Source: Ilyonectria destructans (taxonomy: Eukaryota > Ascomycota > Sordariomycetes > Hypocreales > Nectriaceae). From it: a DNA stretch of 64,000 nucleotides. The stretch lies in NCBI GenBank assembly GCA_020740775.1, contig JAHEWK010000001.1:806001-870000 (forward strand), in the 5' to 3' direction. Below are positions 47,952-58,984 of this stretch, in pieces (within the stretch, counting starts at the first letter, position 1; every line of letters starts with the position of its first letter). Both the position numbers and the translations under genes were made by a program. The notes beneath the pieces were generated by a model. The model made no database searches and was not told where the DNA came from. It saw only the letters and a list, made by a program, of their open reading frames with translations.

Positions 47952-49592
47952 CTAGTTGCTGTCTTTTTCTTCGGCCCTCTGATTAGAACTCTCATCTTGG
48001 CCATTTATGGTCATCCCCACAGTGACATCGGGCGCAAGGTCATCCTTCCTGCCCAAAGGCGGGCCAGTGAAGTTTTTACGGGCATAGGCGAGATACCAGA
48101 TGAAGGCGATGGCAGCGAAACCGGCAAACACAACCGAGGCGTAGTTCATGGTGCTAGTGTCCACGGGTAGCGACACGGGCATGCAGAAGATGACGACGGC
48201 GAAGACGATCCAGATGATGCAGATGATGTTGATCAACGGGCCGAACTTGCCGAGCGGGTATGGCGAGTTCTTGACGGCCTCGCGGCGACGCACGAGACTC
48301 ACGAGAACAGGCACGCCGTAAGAGGTCGACAGGCAGATGGTGGCCACACCAGTGAATGAGTTGAAGGCGGCTGAGGATCCAAAGTAGATGCAGCCTAGGA
48401 CGCAGTCGACAATGGTAGAGAGGAAGAGAGCCCACAGCGGCATGTCCAGGCGATGGTTCACACGGCTCCACAGCTTGTAACCGGGGATGGCCTTGTCGCG
48501 AGCAAAAGCGTAGGTGCAGCGAGAAGCGGCGGTGAGGGCACCGATGCCGGCAAACATGAGAATGCCGAGGATTAGGAAGAGAAGGCCGAAGCCGCCTGCA
48601 GCAGAACCGGTGACGGTCTTGAAGAGCGTGCCAATTGGCTGCGAGTTGGCGACCGAGAGCAGCATCTGGACGTCTGGCAGGACGAAGAGAATGGGGATCA
48701 AATAGATGACTCCGGTGACACCGGCTGCCATGACAGACAGGACGATGGCTCTGGGGACCTCGCGCTCAGGGTTCTGGACCTCTTCACACATGGAAGCGAC
48801 CATGCCGTAGCCCGTGAGGGTGTATGCGGCTGTTAATACTGGTCAGCATTGCATTTGCATTGAATCAGTAAAATGGCGGCACATACCTTGGAGCAATCCG
48901 ACGAAGAACGACCATCCCTCTGGCCAGCCGCTGGCTGATGCGTCGTAGTGAGAAAAGACAAATTCGCCCGAGCGACGGGTGTCGGCCATTGTAAGCAGCG
49001 TCACCAGAATGATAACGACACTTGCGGCGGTCCAGTAGATGCAGACCTTGTTGATGATGTCCAGGTAGCGCGAGCAGAAGGCGTTGACGAGGGCGCACAC
49101 GAGCATAACGGCCCAGAAGCACAGGATGGTCTGCCATTCATTCGCGACAAAGTCTTCATTGAAGATGGTGATGGCGCTCAGGATCAGCTGCGCGCCGGAG
49201 AAATTGATGGACAAGGTGACAGTCCAGTTGCCGACCAGCGTCAGCCAGCCGTCGATGAAGCTGACGATGGGGGCGTACTTGGGCGTGCTCAGCATGGCGG
49301 ACCAGTAGTAGACGCCGCCGGCGGTGGGGAAGACGGCGCAGATCTCGGCAAGCGAGGCGGCGATGCAGAGCGAGATGAGGGAGACGAGGATCCAGCCGTA
49401 CAGGATGGTGACGGACTGGCCGTTGGTGAGGGTGATGTAGAAGGTCGTCGACAGGCCAAACGGCACGGCCATGATGGCGAATGAGAGGCCCAGGATGCTC
49501 ATCATGCTGAGGTTTCGCGGCAGCTCGGCCTTGTAGCCCAGGCGGGCGAGGGCCTGGTCGGCATCGTCGACGTGGCCCTGCTCCGACGCCAT
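47952..49592 (-). CDS. Amino-acid/choline permease (ACT family, GABA-permease-like)
   Basis: Two exons on the minus strand, 48887-49592 and 47952-48829, give 527 residues with about twelve helices. Features of the fungal ACT family are the N-terminal LPRNLSMMSILGLSF region, YYWSAMLS after helix 3, GWLTLVGNWT, and the later LTGYGMVASMCEEVQNPEREVPRAI and TAASRCTYAFARDKAIPG motifs. It would import GABA, choline or a similar amine at the plasma membrane. The start is the ATG at 49592; an in-frame upstream extension to 49763 looks like leader sequence. It is a different family branch from the permease at 15.9-17.8 kb. Confidence 0.93.
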
Positions 49593-51229
49593 GGTGGATT
49601 GAATGAAGCTGAGTCGTGAGGCTCTTTTGCTCTTGGAGAGAATTGGCGGAGGTCGAAGAGATGGGAAGAGCAGGGACAGGGGAGCAGCAGCAGCTTGCAG
49701 AGATAAAAAGAGGGTTCGGATCAAAGTTGGACGCGCAAAGATGAGACGCCCACCAGCCACCAAACCAAAGAACCGGACCCTCGCTGGAGCAGCGAAATGC
49801 GGAGGGCGGCGTTCCCCAGGATTGTGTTTGGCCTAATCTAGCTAGATCATCCGAGGTCCGCAAGCGGATGTCTGAGTTCTCATGTGTCAATTGAAGGGAG
49901 CTTGTCTCTGCGTGTCTCGCGTGCGTCAATCCGCTATATTCGTGGCACGCCGACGGGAGGCTCAAGACGGGCGTTGATGCCAAGATTCCCAGTGAAACGC
50001 CGGCCTCGAGCATCACTCAAACCAAACAGTCAAACTCCGTCTCTCGGGATTGTCTCTTGTGCCACACCACCCGTTCATCATCGACCAGGCCCCACACGAT
50101 AAGCATGGGCCGTCGAAATCCTTGTGGGAGCATGTGTACATGTATCTATTGGGTAATGGGCCCACCCTCAGGCTCTTAGACTCTGGAGATAGCCCCGAAG
50201 AAATGTCAGCTTGCTCGTCTTGTGACTCTTGCCTACGGCTGGCGATACCTCACTGGCGAGCTTCCTTAGAGGGTGGAGGGATTGGGTTTCCAGCTTCCCA
50301 ATGCGGTCGCGTGTCCTGCAAGATGCCCTCCACTTCGACACCCTCCAGTTCGGTCTACCCGTTCCCGCCCCGGCTGTTAGGTCGATCGCTAGCAGAACCC
50401 GCCTTGGCAGGCACCGGGTTTTGTTTAAGCCTACTTGGTATGCATGGTGCAGCGGCAGTTGGCTGACAGAGGTAACATGACATGGCTCACGTCAACCCTG
50501 GACCATCCAACCCCGGGAACGAGGGACTGGGGTCAGGGAAGCCAAGATAAGGCTGGACTGTATCCGTACAACGAATAAAATTCTGGAGAGGGCTGCGATA
50601 TAGTTAGACGCATTCGCTGCCGCCGATTACTTGCTGGGCTACCTTGCTCCGAACTCCCTCCGTAGCCCCCATCGGGTTTCGGTCAATTAGTTTAGCCAGG
50701 CAGCGCACAAGCTGACTTGACTGACGGAATTCTTTAGGCGGTAGAGAAGATGACGCATCAGTGATTGTTATAGATGAGTAATTGGCCCTCTCCAGGGCAG
50801 AACTGCGGTATGATAATGCTATAAACACCATAAACTCAGAAGAAGTGGACGCGTCTCCAGGGAGAAGTGCGCTGAAGCGAGGCGCTGCTTCAAACATGGA
50901 TGGAACCTCGAGGAAGCGGACGTACGTAGCTCCCCATTTAACTTGTGGCTCTTTAGCTTTTCAATTGTTACTCTTGAGGCTTGTAAGTGTGGCCTAAGAA
51001 GCCTTTCGTTCCTCGAGGCAATCTTACTTTTACCAATCTCGCCTTTATCGATCCCACTTTTATCGATCCCTCTGCTTCGGTACCGTTTACCAGAGTCTAT
51101 CCGGGCGTAATAAACACATATATACATAAATACGTATAACCCCCGATGGCACGTCACTTTGACTGACGAGATCCTTGTGTTCCGCCAGGCCAACGTCTCC
51201 CAACGATATTATAACACAAACAGAAGAGA
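49593..51229. other. Long intergenic region
   Basis: This is 1.6 kb without a supported gene. The part near 49593-50100 is the permease promoter. Several open frames of 70-140 codons overlap each other and have no domains. No copies of the LTR family were noticed. Confidence 0.45.
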
Positions 51230-54048
51230 CTAGTCACCGGTAAGTCTTCTCCACCAGCTGGTCCGTGGCGGTGGGATATCTTCCCACTGTTCGTCCTCAT
51301 CATCCGCCTCCTCTGCTGCTGCGACTCTCTCACTAGGGCGCCGCCGCTCCCTAGCCTTGCTATCCTCTGCTGCTGCCGCCGCTGCCATTGCCTCTTCGTT
51401 CTCCCTACGACGCCGCTCCTTAGTCTCGCCATCCTCTGCTGCTGCCGCCGTTGCGTATTCCCTCTCCCTACGACGCCGGCGCCGCTCCTCCCGTCGAGCC
51501 TCTTGCTCCTCCTGAGCCCGGCGTCCGTCTTCATCATCCGGCCTCTCGGCCGTCTCGCCCTCCTTTGCTACCGTTGCCTCTTCCCCCTCCCTACGACGCC
51601 GCCGCCGCTCCTCCCGCCGAGCTTCTCGCTCCTCCTCTTCACGCTCGGCGGCTTCACGTTCGGCTCGCTTAGCCCTGCGTGCAGCACGTCGTGCCTCTCG
51701 GTCAGGATCAATTAGCTCTGCATCGCCATCCATGCGTTCACCGCGTACAGCGTCAACGTCCGTCGTGGCATGCGTATTGCGACGTTGTGGTGGCTTACCA
51801 TGCTCCGATCGAACGGTCGGGAGGCCTGCAAATAACTCGGACAATCCAGATGTCCTCTTTGATGAGCCACGTTTAAGAGGTGTGTCGGACGGGCCGCCAG
51901 ACTCCACCATATCAATGTCGTCTTCAGGGGTGGCTCTACTGGATCGTCGACGTTCACGCTTGTCGGGGCTTTCTTCAGCATGCAGAGCCCCGGACATTTC
52001 CATGTCTTCTTCTTCCTGCAATCGTGTCTGGTGGGGGGATCTCCTTTCCCAAGACACCTCTCTTTCCATCCCAAGGATGTTACTTGCCTTGTCAGGGACA
52101 TCGGACGAACGTCCCCTCTCCTCGCGAGGGGCTGCTGTCCACTTTGCCCATGAATTTCCCTCGCGGTTGATTTTGGCCCGTTCCTTCTTGGAGAATCTCG
52201 GCTCGGGCGGAGGCGGCGAAACTTCAGCTGTCCGTCGAGATATGCTCCCACTCCGCTCAGAGAGGTCGGGCGAAGATGTGCCGAGAATGCCGTCCTCATC
52301 TTCTGTCACCTCCGGACAACGCTGCAACTCCAGGGTTGGCAGGGTTGGGAGAATTGACAGCGTATGCAGGTCGCTAGAGGGCTCAGTAGTCGCCCTCTGG
52401 CGCCTCGAAGACCCGCCCACAGACTCGTCGTCAAAGTATTCGCCATCAGGGACGTAACCGGCCTCATCGATAATCACCGGGGCGTCTACCCCATGATTCC
52501 AAGCTTCTAATGCAGAGAGCTGGAGCTGCGTCGCAGTGCCACACTCTGCACCCCCGATCCACCCAACTAGCCTGTCCGCATCTTCCTCAAGTTTTGGCAG
52601 CGTATAAGTTCCAACCTGCTTTACGACATCCTGTGCAACAGGCTTGGTCCAAGGAAGCGCGCGCAGAGAGAACTCGTAAACGTGCCTTAGCACATGATCG
52701 ACGATTTCTGGGGAGTCTTCTCTCCCAAATGACGAACATAATGGACACGAAGCAATTCCCATGTGTTGTGTTTCGGACCAGGGTAGCAGTGTCGACAAAG
52801 TGAGGTGTCGTACGTCATCTGGATGCTGAGCTTCGAGGTGATTCACGATTTCCTCTTCAGCTTGGAATACTAGGTCATGCTCCTCGCATAAGGGGCAGTG
52901 CCATTGAACTCTGTGGTCAGCCTTAACGTGGCCTTCCCATTCCTTTCTGGTGCTGAAAAGGAGGTTTGGTACCGGGCATTCCTCGATGATGCATGTGTAA
53001 GGCAACAAGTCCTCCACAATGTGCTGTCTACTCGTGGTTAGTGGACGAAGTTAATTATTTGGACATGCAACTCAGACCTCCATTTATCGCGGTTAGTCAT
53101 TTCTTCAACAAGAATCGACTGGCAACAACACGGGCATTTGCCAATGTGACGGTCATCAGGATATCGCGGTGGCCTTGGGAATTTGGTCTCCGCCGCTAGA
53201 ACTGTGATCTGCGTCCTCGCAGCTCCAGGTTCAAACTTACGCCCTGCAACATATTGTAGGGTTCCTTCGGCTGTTGAAGCTGCTGTGAGCCCGCCCCTGG
53301 TTGGTGGTGCTCGTTCCTTGCCCTTTTGTGTCGATCTAGTTGTGAAAGCCCGAGATTCAGTCTGGCCTACTCCTTGGGGAGACTCGTTGTCGCTTAAATC
53401 AGATGCGATTCTTTTCTGTTTGCCTTCGGCTTGCTTTGATCTGCGAGAGCGCCGTTGAGCAATAACGAAGCGATGACGCCTCAGAAGGTTTGCTTCGATC
53501 AGTCTCCTCTGAACCATGCTCAAGCTCGACAAGTCAAGCTGATCTTGCAGGCCCGATTGGCTGGGTCGAAGGAGGATGACACACTCAAGATGTAGTCTCA
53601 GGTCTTCACATTCTGCAGGATCAAACCATGTATCAGCTCTTTGGCGCCGTGATGCCTTTCCGGTGCGTCTGATTGCCACGCCAATCAAGGCCAGGTTCTC
53701 AATAGCTGAATCGATCCGGTGTACGGCGTCATCAATCGGCTGATGGTTTTCCAATAGAGTCGCATAATCATCAATAAAGTCGCTTAGCATAATCAGAATA
53801 GTTTTTACCAACGTGAGGTCATCAGGTCTGCTTCTGAATCTCCATTCAAGTGAGGCATTTCCCTCAGCTGTTGCTCCGACACCATCCGCCCAGAGACGCA
53901 GGTCAGCCAGCCTATTTTCCATCGCGACATTGTCTCCATTGTCATCTAGAGCGGAGCATCCGTCGAATTTTGAAATACAATCTTTCGTGAGTTCGGGGAC
54001 GGAGGCTGCATCTCGATCCGACTCCGGGGACGTCGCTCGAGTTGTCAT
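51230..54048 (-). CDS. AcuF-like C2H2 zinc-finger protein with Arg/Glu-rich coiled tail
   Basis: Two exons on the minus strand, 53078-54048 and 51230-53027, give 922 residues (intron donor gtctga, acceptor gagtag). The N-terminal 320 residues are helical: a LRLWADGVGA segment, a region giving LTLVKTILIMLSDFIDD, and RRLIEANLLRRHRFVIAQRR. The zinc-finger block starts at about 310 with CPCCCQ and continues with CIIEECP, KEWEGHVKADH, WHCPLCEE, HLEAQH, CPLCSS and HVLRHVYEFSLRALP. This is the arrangement of fungal proteins called oxidoreductase acuF-like C2H2 zinc finger, frequent near fungal NLR-type genes. The last 200 residues are Arg/Glu repeats, probably a long helix. It is divergent from the DUF7580-subtilisin gene with 319 bp between the starts. 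Confidence 0.85.
51315..51640. repeat. Degenerate tandem repeat coding Arg/Glu-rich segments
   Basis: The minus-strand protein reads EARREERRRRRR twice, each followed by an acidic or Ala-rich spacer, and then shorter ERRRRENEEAM and ERRRPSERV units. The DNA shows matching cgccgccgctcctc and cctctgctgctgc units. The array lies inside the last exon of the C2H2 gene and could vary in length between strains. Confidence 0.7.
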
Positions 54049-54367
54049 ATCGGCTCGACGTAGCGACGAGAGGGCAATTTGTTTCTTTCCCAAATTTATG
54101 CTATCAGTTGACAGCAGGTAGAGTACTCTAGCGGGAAATAATAAGCCTGCTGACAATATGCCTCGAGCTCTTTGGGCACCAATCAGCCACACCCAGCGCG
54201 TATTGAACCGCTTCTATTCGTCGTCGGCGTTGAATCGGACACGCCGACTGGGTACCATTGGGATTTGGAGTGGGGAAAATACTCAGCTCCCACATGAGCA
54301 TCTCGATTACTCTCTCAAGTCCTTCAACCCTTCGACTGCAGAAGCTTGCAAGCGGCCGGTCCTCGAA
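54049..54367. promoter_or_regulatory. Short bidirectional promoter of the C2H2 and subtilisin genes
   Basis: This 319-bp gap lies between opposed ATGs. In-frame extensions exist on both sides (to 54192 minus and 54158 plus) and overlap each other, so at most one could be real. I take both as leader sequence. Confidence 0.5.
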
Positions 54368-57201
54368 ATGTCCGATGACGATGCCTCCTACATGCTGGCA
54401 TCATGGGCCAAGCAGTTTACCGGCGTCTTGCTCGAAATATGCCTGAAAATGCGAAAGAAGTTACCGAAGGACGTCCTCCGTAAAGCAGGCGAGATTGCCA
54501 CGAGGCTGCGGATGGTCTGTCCATATATTGAATCGCTTCCACGTTACTGGATTGAATCCGATGTTGACCAGCTCTGTCGTGAGATACTGAAGCACTTGGT
54601 GACAATCTCCATGGTACGTCTGCACTCGTCGCTGCAACCCGTACCCATTAGACTAACCATCAGCATCTGAACCCAGTGGCCAGAGAAGGTGCATTTCTTG
54701 CCAGGGTTCATTGTCGCCGACTGTAACCGTCACCTAGCAAATCTCTTAGCCAAGAAAGGCCGATCTGCTATGAAGCATTCCGTCTACGAATACTTTTCTA
54801 CTTCAGGAAACGAGAGGGAAGTAGACGGCTTCAACCAAGATTGTCACACGCTATACGAAAAGCTCGCCCCGACCAGTGCTGAAGAGACCACAGGACCTCC
54901 GCCAAGTCTACGAAACGTTGCTCAGCATGACCATTCCAAGCACAGTCAGGCACTTTTTGAGATTATCGAGAAGCACTGCCAGTGTTCCCTCAACTTGCAC
55001 AGAATACCCAGTAGCAATTCAGCGTGGCATCCAGCTAGACTATGCCTAGAGGGAAATGATAGCGGTGCCTCCTTTGGTATCATGGTATCCTCTATGGACA
55101 TGTCTTATTGGCAGGAGTTCCGCTTAAGCGTGTAAGATGCCAGCCGATTTTTAAACAAGCGATTATCATGACACTGACAGATCTAGAAGACCAGCCAAGG
55201 AGTCAAATACTACCGTCGACTCGAAGATCTTCACTCATGACAAATTTTGTGCTTTTCTGGAAGAGCAGCTATTTGCCCGTATGTTATTTGAGTTCAAACC
55301 CGGAACTGGTCTCTATCAATTCCCTCAATCAGAGGCACAAGGATTTATCACAGCAGGTGGACGGGGCGAGCCTCTTGCTAGCATTTTGCGCCATTACCGC
55401 CTGACTCCTCGGGACAGAATCATTCTGTCATACTCAGTTGCACGAGCTTATTGGCAATTTTACGATTCGGAATTGATGCGGAAAAAATGGAGCAGCGAGA
55501 CGATCTGGTTCATGCCCACTGCCAACGGCACGCATGGGGGGCACGATGATCGCTTGCCGTTGCAGGCATTCGTGACCTTTCCATTTGATGTTCCTAATGA
55601 CCCCCCAGAAGACTTCATACATGACCTCAAATTCCCTCTCAATCACCGTTGCCCTCGCATCTTTGCCCTCGGAATTCTCCTCCTCGAAATCGGTCTTGCC
55701 AGGCCATTCCCAACGCGGGTCTTCAAAAACCTCACCTCGCAAGTGAACTTCGATCACACAACAGCAATGAACCTTCTTGAGACGCTACGAAAGGCAAAGT
55801 GGGACGGATTTTCTCATATGCGGTACTTTATTGATGCCGTGGAATACTGCATCGATGGTGGGAACTTCCTCCAGGACGCAAATGACCCGGACTCTGCACA
55901 ACACGATTACAAAAGATCAAAAATACCTGAGAAGCAAAAAGACTTCTCGGCAAGGAGGAAGAATCTCCACAACAGAGTCGTTCGACCCCTGGCATGGCTA
56001 GCACTGAAGGGTTTCAACTCCAACTCTTCAGGGATAACATACATCAGCAGGACCGCAGACCCGAAACCTCTGTGCCACGCTCCAAGCCCTGTTACTGAAC
56101 TGAGTCCTCAAAACGGACTGTTTCACAGCGGTCGTTCGGCTACCACCAGAGACTGGCTTGGGAACCTCAAAGCCATCAGTGCATACGTAGATCAACAGAG
56201 GAGTGCGCACGGCATCACACCTCCAGTCCGAGTGGCGATACTAGACACAGGTATCAACACCGCCATGCCCTTTTACCTGAACGAAGATTACGGATATGAT
56301 AGGCTGGGACAAATTGAATGTTTTCGAGACTTTGTCAATCGGAATAATTCGGCAACCAAGGTGGATGAATTCGGTCACGGCAGTCTCATGGCCAGGCTAG
56401 TCGCAGAGGCGACTCCGTTCGAGTCAGCCCCTTTCGCAAAGATCATGATTGCCCGTGTTGCGACAAATAGTAAAGTGCTTCCGAAGTGCCAAGATAATAT
56501 TGCCGAGGCATGAGTATCCACAGTGACAAAATATGTATCGTTTTTACTGATATCGTGAACAGGCTATAAGATGGGCAGGGCGAGAAGGAGCCGATATCAT
56601 CTCTATATCATTTGGCTTCCCACGCGAGCACAAAGGCATCACCCAAGCCATCCAGGAGGTATCCGCCCGCGATGGTGGTGTCGTATTCCTTGCCAGTGCG
56701 GGTAATTCGGCGTATGAAGACGAGGCCTTCCCAGCCCGGCACCCGGCGGTCATCTCCATCTATGCAACCAACCGTTACGGCACCTTTGTCGAGTCCAACT
56801 CGCGGCGGCCGGGTAACGGAAACAATATCTTCGGTACCTTCAGTGATGGTATTCCTTCTGATATCAACAGCGAGTTTGAGAAACAGTATCGCGGCGTGTG
56901 TCAGCCGGGGTCATCGGTTGCGACGGCTGTGGCAGCTGGCATGGCCGCCATCATGCTGGCATACGTCGCCGTCCTCCCCAAGCTCATCCCTTCACCGCCC
57001 AGTAATGAGACACTGCGGGTGCTGCGGCGGGCCCACGACTCACGGGGCATGGCGGCTGTGTTCCGCACCATGGCACAGGACATGTCCGGTGGCCGGTGGT
57101 TTATAAATCCAGCTCAGTTCTGGCGGTTGAAGAGCAAGGACGAAGCTAGGTACCATACTATATCCGCCTGCCTGTGGGATGTCGACAGGGGCTTGCAATG
57201 A
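54368..57201 (+). CDS. DUF7580-like protein with C-terminal subtilisin (peptidase S8) domain
   Basis: Four exons, 54368-54613, 54677-55131, 55187-56507 and 56563-57201, give 886 residues. The last intron has a GC donor (GAG|GCATGA); a GT alternative would leave a TGA in frame, and splicing restores IAEAIRWAG, a conserved subtilase helix. The first 150 residues are helical, without signal peptide or membrane segment. The middle (about 250-450) resembles the kinase-like DUF7580 region: RIILSYSVARAYWQFYDS, then CPRIFALGILLLEIGL. Residues about 575-860 form the protease, with Asp587 in AILDTGIN, His631 in FGHGS and Ser792 in PGSSVA, so the triad is complete. This layout matches fungal intracellular NLR-like immune proteases. 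It is convergent with the gasdermin-like gene, a possible substrate. Confidence 0.85.
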
Positions 57202-57299
57202 ACATTGGCTCCATAATTACGCATGAAGTTTGACTGCATGAGCGTTTGCGATATTAATATCAGCCGAATTCTCATCGTTTGAGATGAGAGAATGATACT

Positions 57300-57564
57300 T
57301 GTCAGCCGGGAATTGGCTTGGAAAGGCACAAATTATTGACGATGGAAGAGCTTGATTTCTCTATCTATTGAAGGGTCTAGGATCGGTCTTATAGACGATG
57401 TTGAAGTCGGTCTCCCTCCGGTCTCCGGCTGTCTCCGCGGCCCTCCGAGGCCGGAGGGTCAGGGACCTAGTCCAGACCCGATTCCTAGCTTCGGCTTAGA
57501 TATCGTAGGATCGTCATCTTGGCAGCAGGCTAGGCTGCAAGGGTCCCTGTCAGACTGTCTGACA
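57300..57564 (+). mobile_element. Solo LTR, 265 bp, with ATACT target duplication
   Basis: It begins TGTCAGCC and ends GTCTGACA, with ATACT directly before (57295-57299) and after (57565-57569). Its body shares gacgatggaagagcttga and the tccggcctccgg-type core with the solo LTR at 25276-25587. It landed in the gap between the subtilisin gene and the gasdermin-like gene without touching either. Confidence 0.9.
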
Positions 57565-57830
57565 ATACTAATACCCTAAAGTAACCATCCGACTCAGAAT
57601 GAAGACCCGGAATAAGATCTTCGATCGTGGCTCTTAGATAAGGGAGAGATAATATCACCATGTAAATAAGTTTATTTTTATGAAGATGTGAAGGATAGAC
57701 GGATGTACTTAGTAATATGAAGTGCTTCGAGTTTCTATACAGATTCATTGTAAAGACATAATGTTGTGATCTCTGAAATGCTAGGACAAGAAGGACTACA
57801 GAAGCAAACACATTGTGGCTAACAATCTAC

Positions 57831-58700
57831 CTACTCACGCTTGAACACAACAAGAGCCTCATCCTCAACAATGTATTCCTCTACGGTTGACTTCACGCCC
57901 TTTTCCCCCTTTACCATCTCCCCGGTCGCATCAGCGAGTTCCATCTCCTGCTCATCCTCGTTCTCGCTCTCATCCTCGCCCGTGAAGAAGCCAGTGGTGT
58001 CTGAAAATAACTCAGACTCAGCAGCGCTGCCATTAGACTTCGCGCGGATTACATGCAGACGATAGGCGAAAACTATGCCCGGTGCTGTGTTATAGCTGTG
58101 CGTCTCATACTTCTCACCAGCAGTCGAGATACCAGCGCCGGCTTCCAAGGGCACAGGAGCACCAAGAGTGGCCGCCAATGCTGATACCTCCGCCGCCACC
58201 GAAGATGATGAGCCCGTAGTGTTCGTGACCGAAAACGACTCCTTTGCCACACGTAATCCAGAGAGGAGATAGACCGGTCGCTTTTTAAAACGACCGAACG
58301 GCCCGCCGTTGATGAATTCCTTCACGGCGTCCAGTTGAACGATGGCTCGGAGGGCATCGGGGCTAGGAGCACGAGAAAATTGTCGCACCTCATGATCCAC
58401 AGTACCGAACGACCGATCCTTATAGCGCGAGACGTCAGCGCTTCCAGAGACTGAAGCCAGATCGATAAATTTAGCGAAGACGTTGGCACTTGCGGACCGG
58501 CACGAGCCAGAGGAGTGGGCGTGGCCTGACTCGATGATGGTCGTCACATTAGGGAGTGCGATGACTGGGGTCTCTTCGGGACTGAGAGATGCGAGAGCTA
58601 GAGTCGGACGGTCGGGATACTTGAGAACCATGCCCAGCCGAAGTTCACCTTCGGGGAAGAAGCTGAAGTCAGGCGATAGAAACCAAGTCGGTTTGGTCAT
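57831..58700 (-). CDS. Putative gasdermin-like pore-forming protein
   Basis: A single exon encodes 289 residues, without signal peptide or membrane helix. The N-terminal FLSPDF and LRLGMVLKYP strands, a short Gly/Ser-rich loop, the VDHEVRQFSRAPS segment, and a later strand pair (RPVYLLSGLRVAK...TAPGIVFAYRLHVIR) suggest an all-beta core. That last pair follows the gasdermin order: a PVxLVTxL-type strand, a polar linker, then a G-x-x-x-AFRV-type strand. The last 45 residues are strongly acidic, then VVFKRE. The size fits fungal gasdermins of about 250-290 residues, in which removal of a short C-terminal part by a neighbouring protease frees the pore-forming part. A subtilisin-type gene is the convergent neighbour. 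The resemblance is by eye and remote, so the family call is an inference. The coding sequence itself looks intact. Confidence 0.55.
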   Translation of the reverse strand: MTKPTWFLSPDFSFFPEGELRLGMVLKYPDRPTLALASLSPEETPVIALPNVTTIIESGHAHSSGSCRSASANVFAKFIDLASVSGSADVSRYKDRSFGTVDHEVRQFSRAPSPDALRAIVQLDAVKEFINGGPFGRFKKRPVYLLSGLRVAKESFSVTNTTGSSSSVAAEVSALAATLGAPVPLEAGAGISTAGEKYETHSYNTAPGIVFAYRLHVIRAKSNGSAAESELFSDTTGFFTGEDESENEDEQEMELADATGEMVKGEKGVKSTVEEYIVEDEALVVFKRE

Positions 58701-58984
58701 TGCGTTAGAGATCAGTGGCTGTTGCGACGAGCAGGGGAAATCTTTTGCGGGCTTTAGTATGCTGAGATTAATGCCGAAAAATCGCTCAAATTAGAATTGG
58801 AAAGCGGCGGCGTGCTGACCTTGCAAAGTTGGGCTGAGCCTCAGCCTGGTCGACCTGAAGGACACAAAGCCCAACCCCGCCTGTCCGTCTCAAAAAGGAC
58901 ACATCACACAATATTTCGATACAAGCCCAGCGCTGGCAAAGTTGTAACCATACACCCAGGAGTCGGATCAGAATATGTCCTAAG

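Noticed and set aside
51451..51715. Plus-strand Pro-rich open frames opposite the C2H2 gene
   Set aside because: They mirror the Arg/Glu repeat on the other strand.
54158..54367. In-frame extension at the start of the subtilisin gene resembling a mitochondrial leader
   Set aside because: It overlaps an extension of the opposite gene, and the ATG at 54368 starts the helical region directly.
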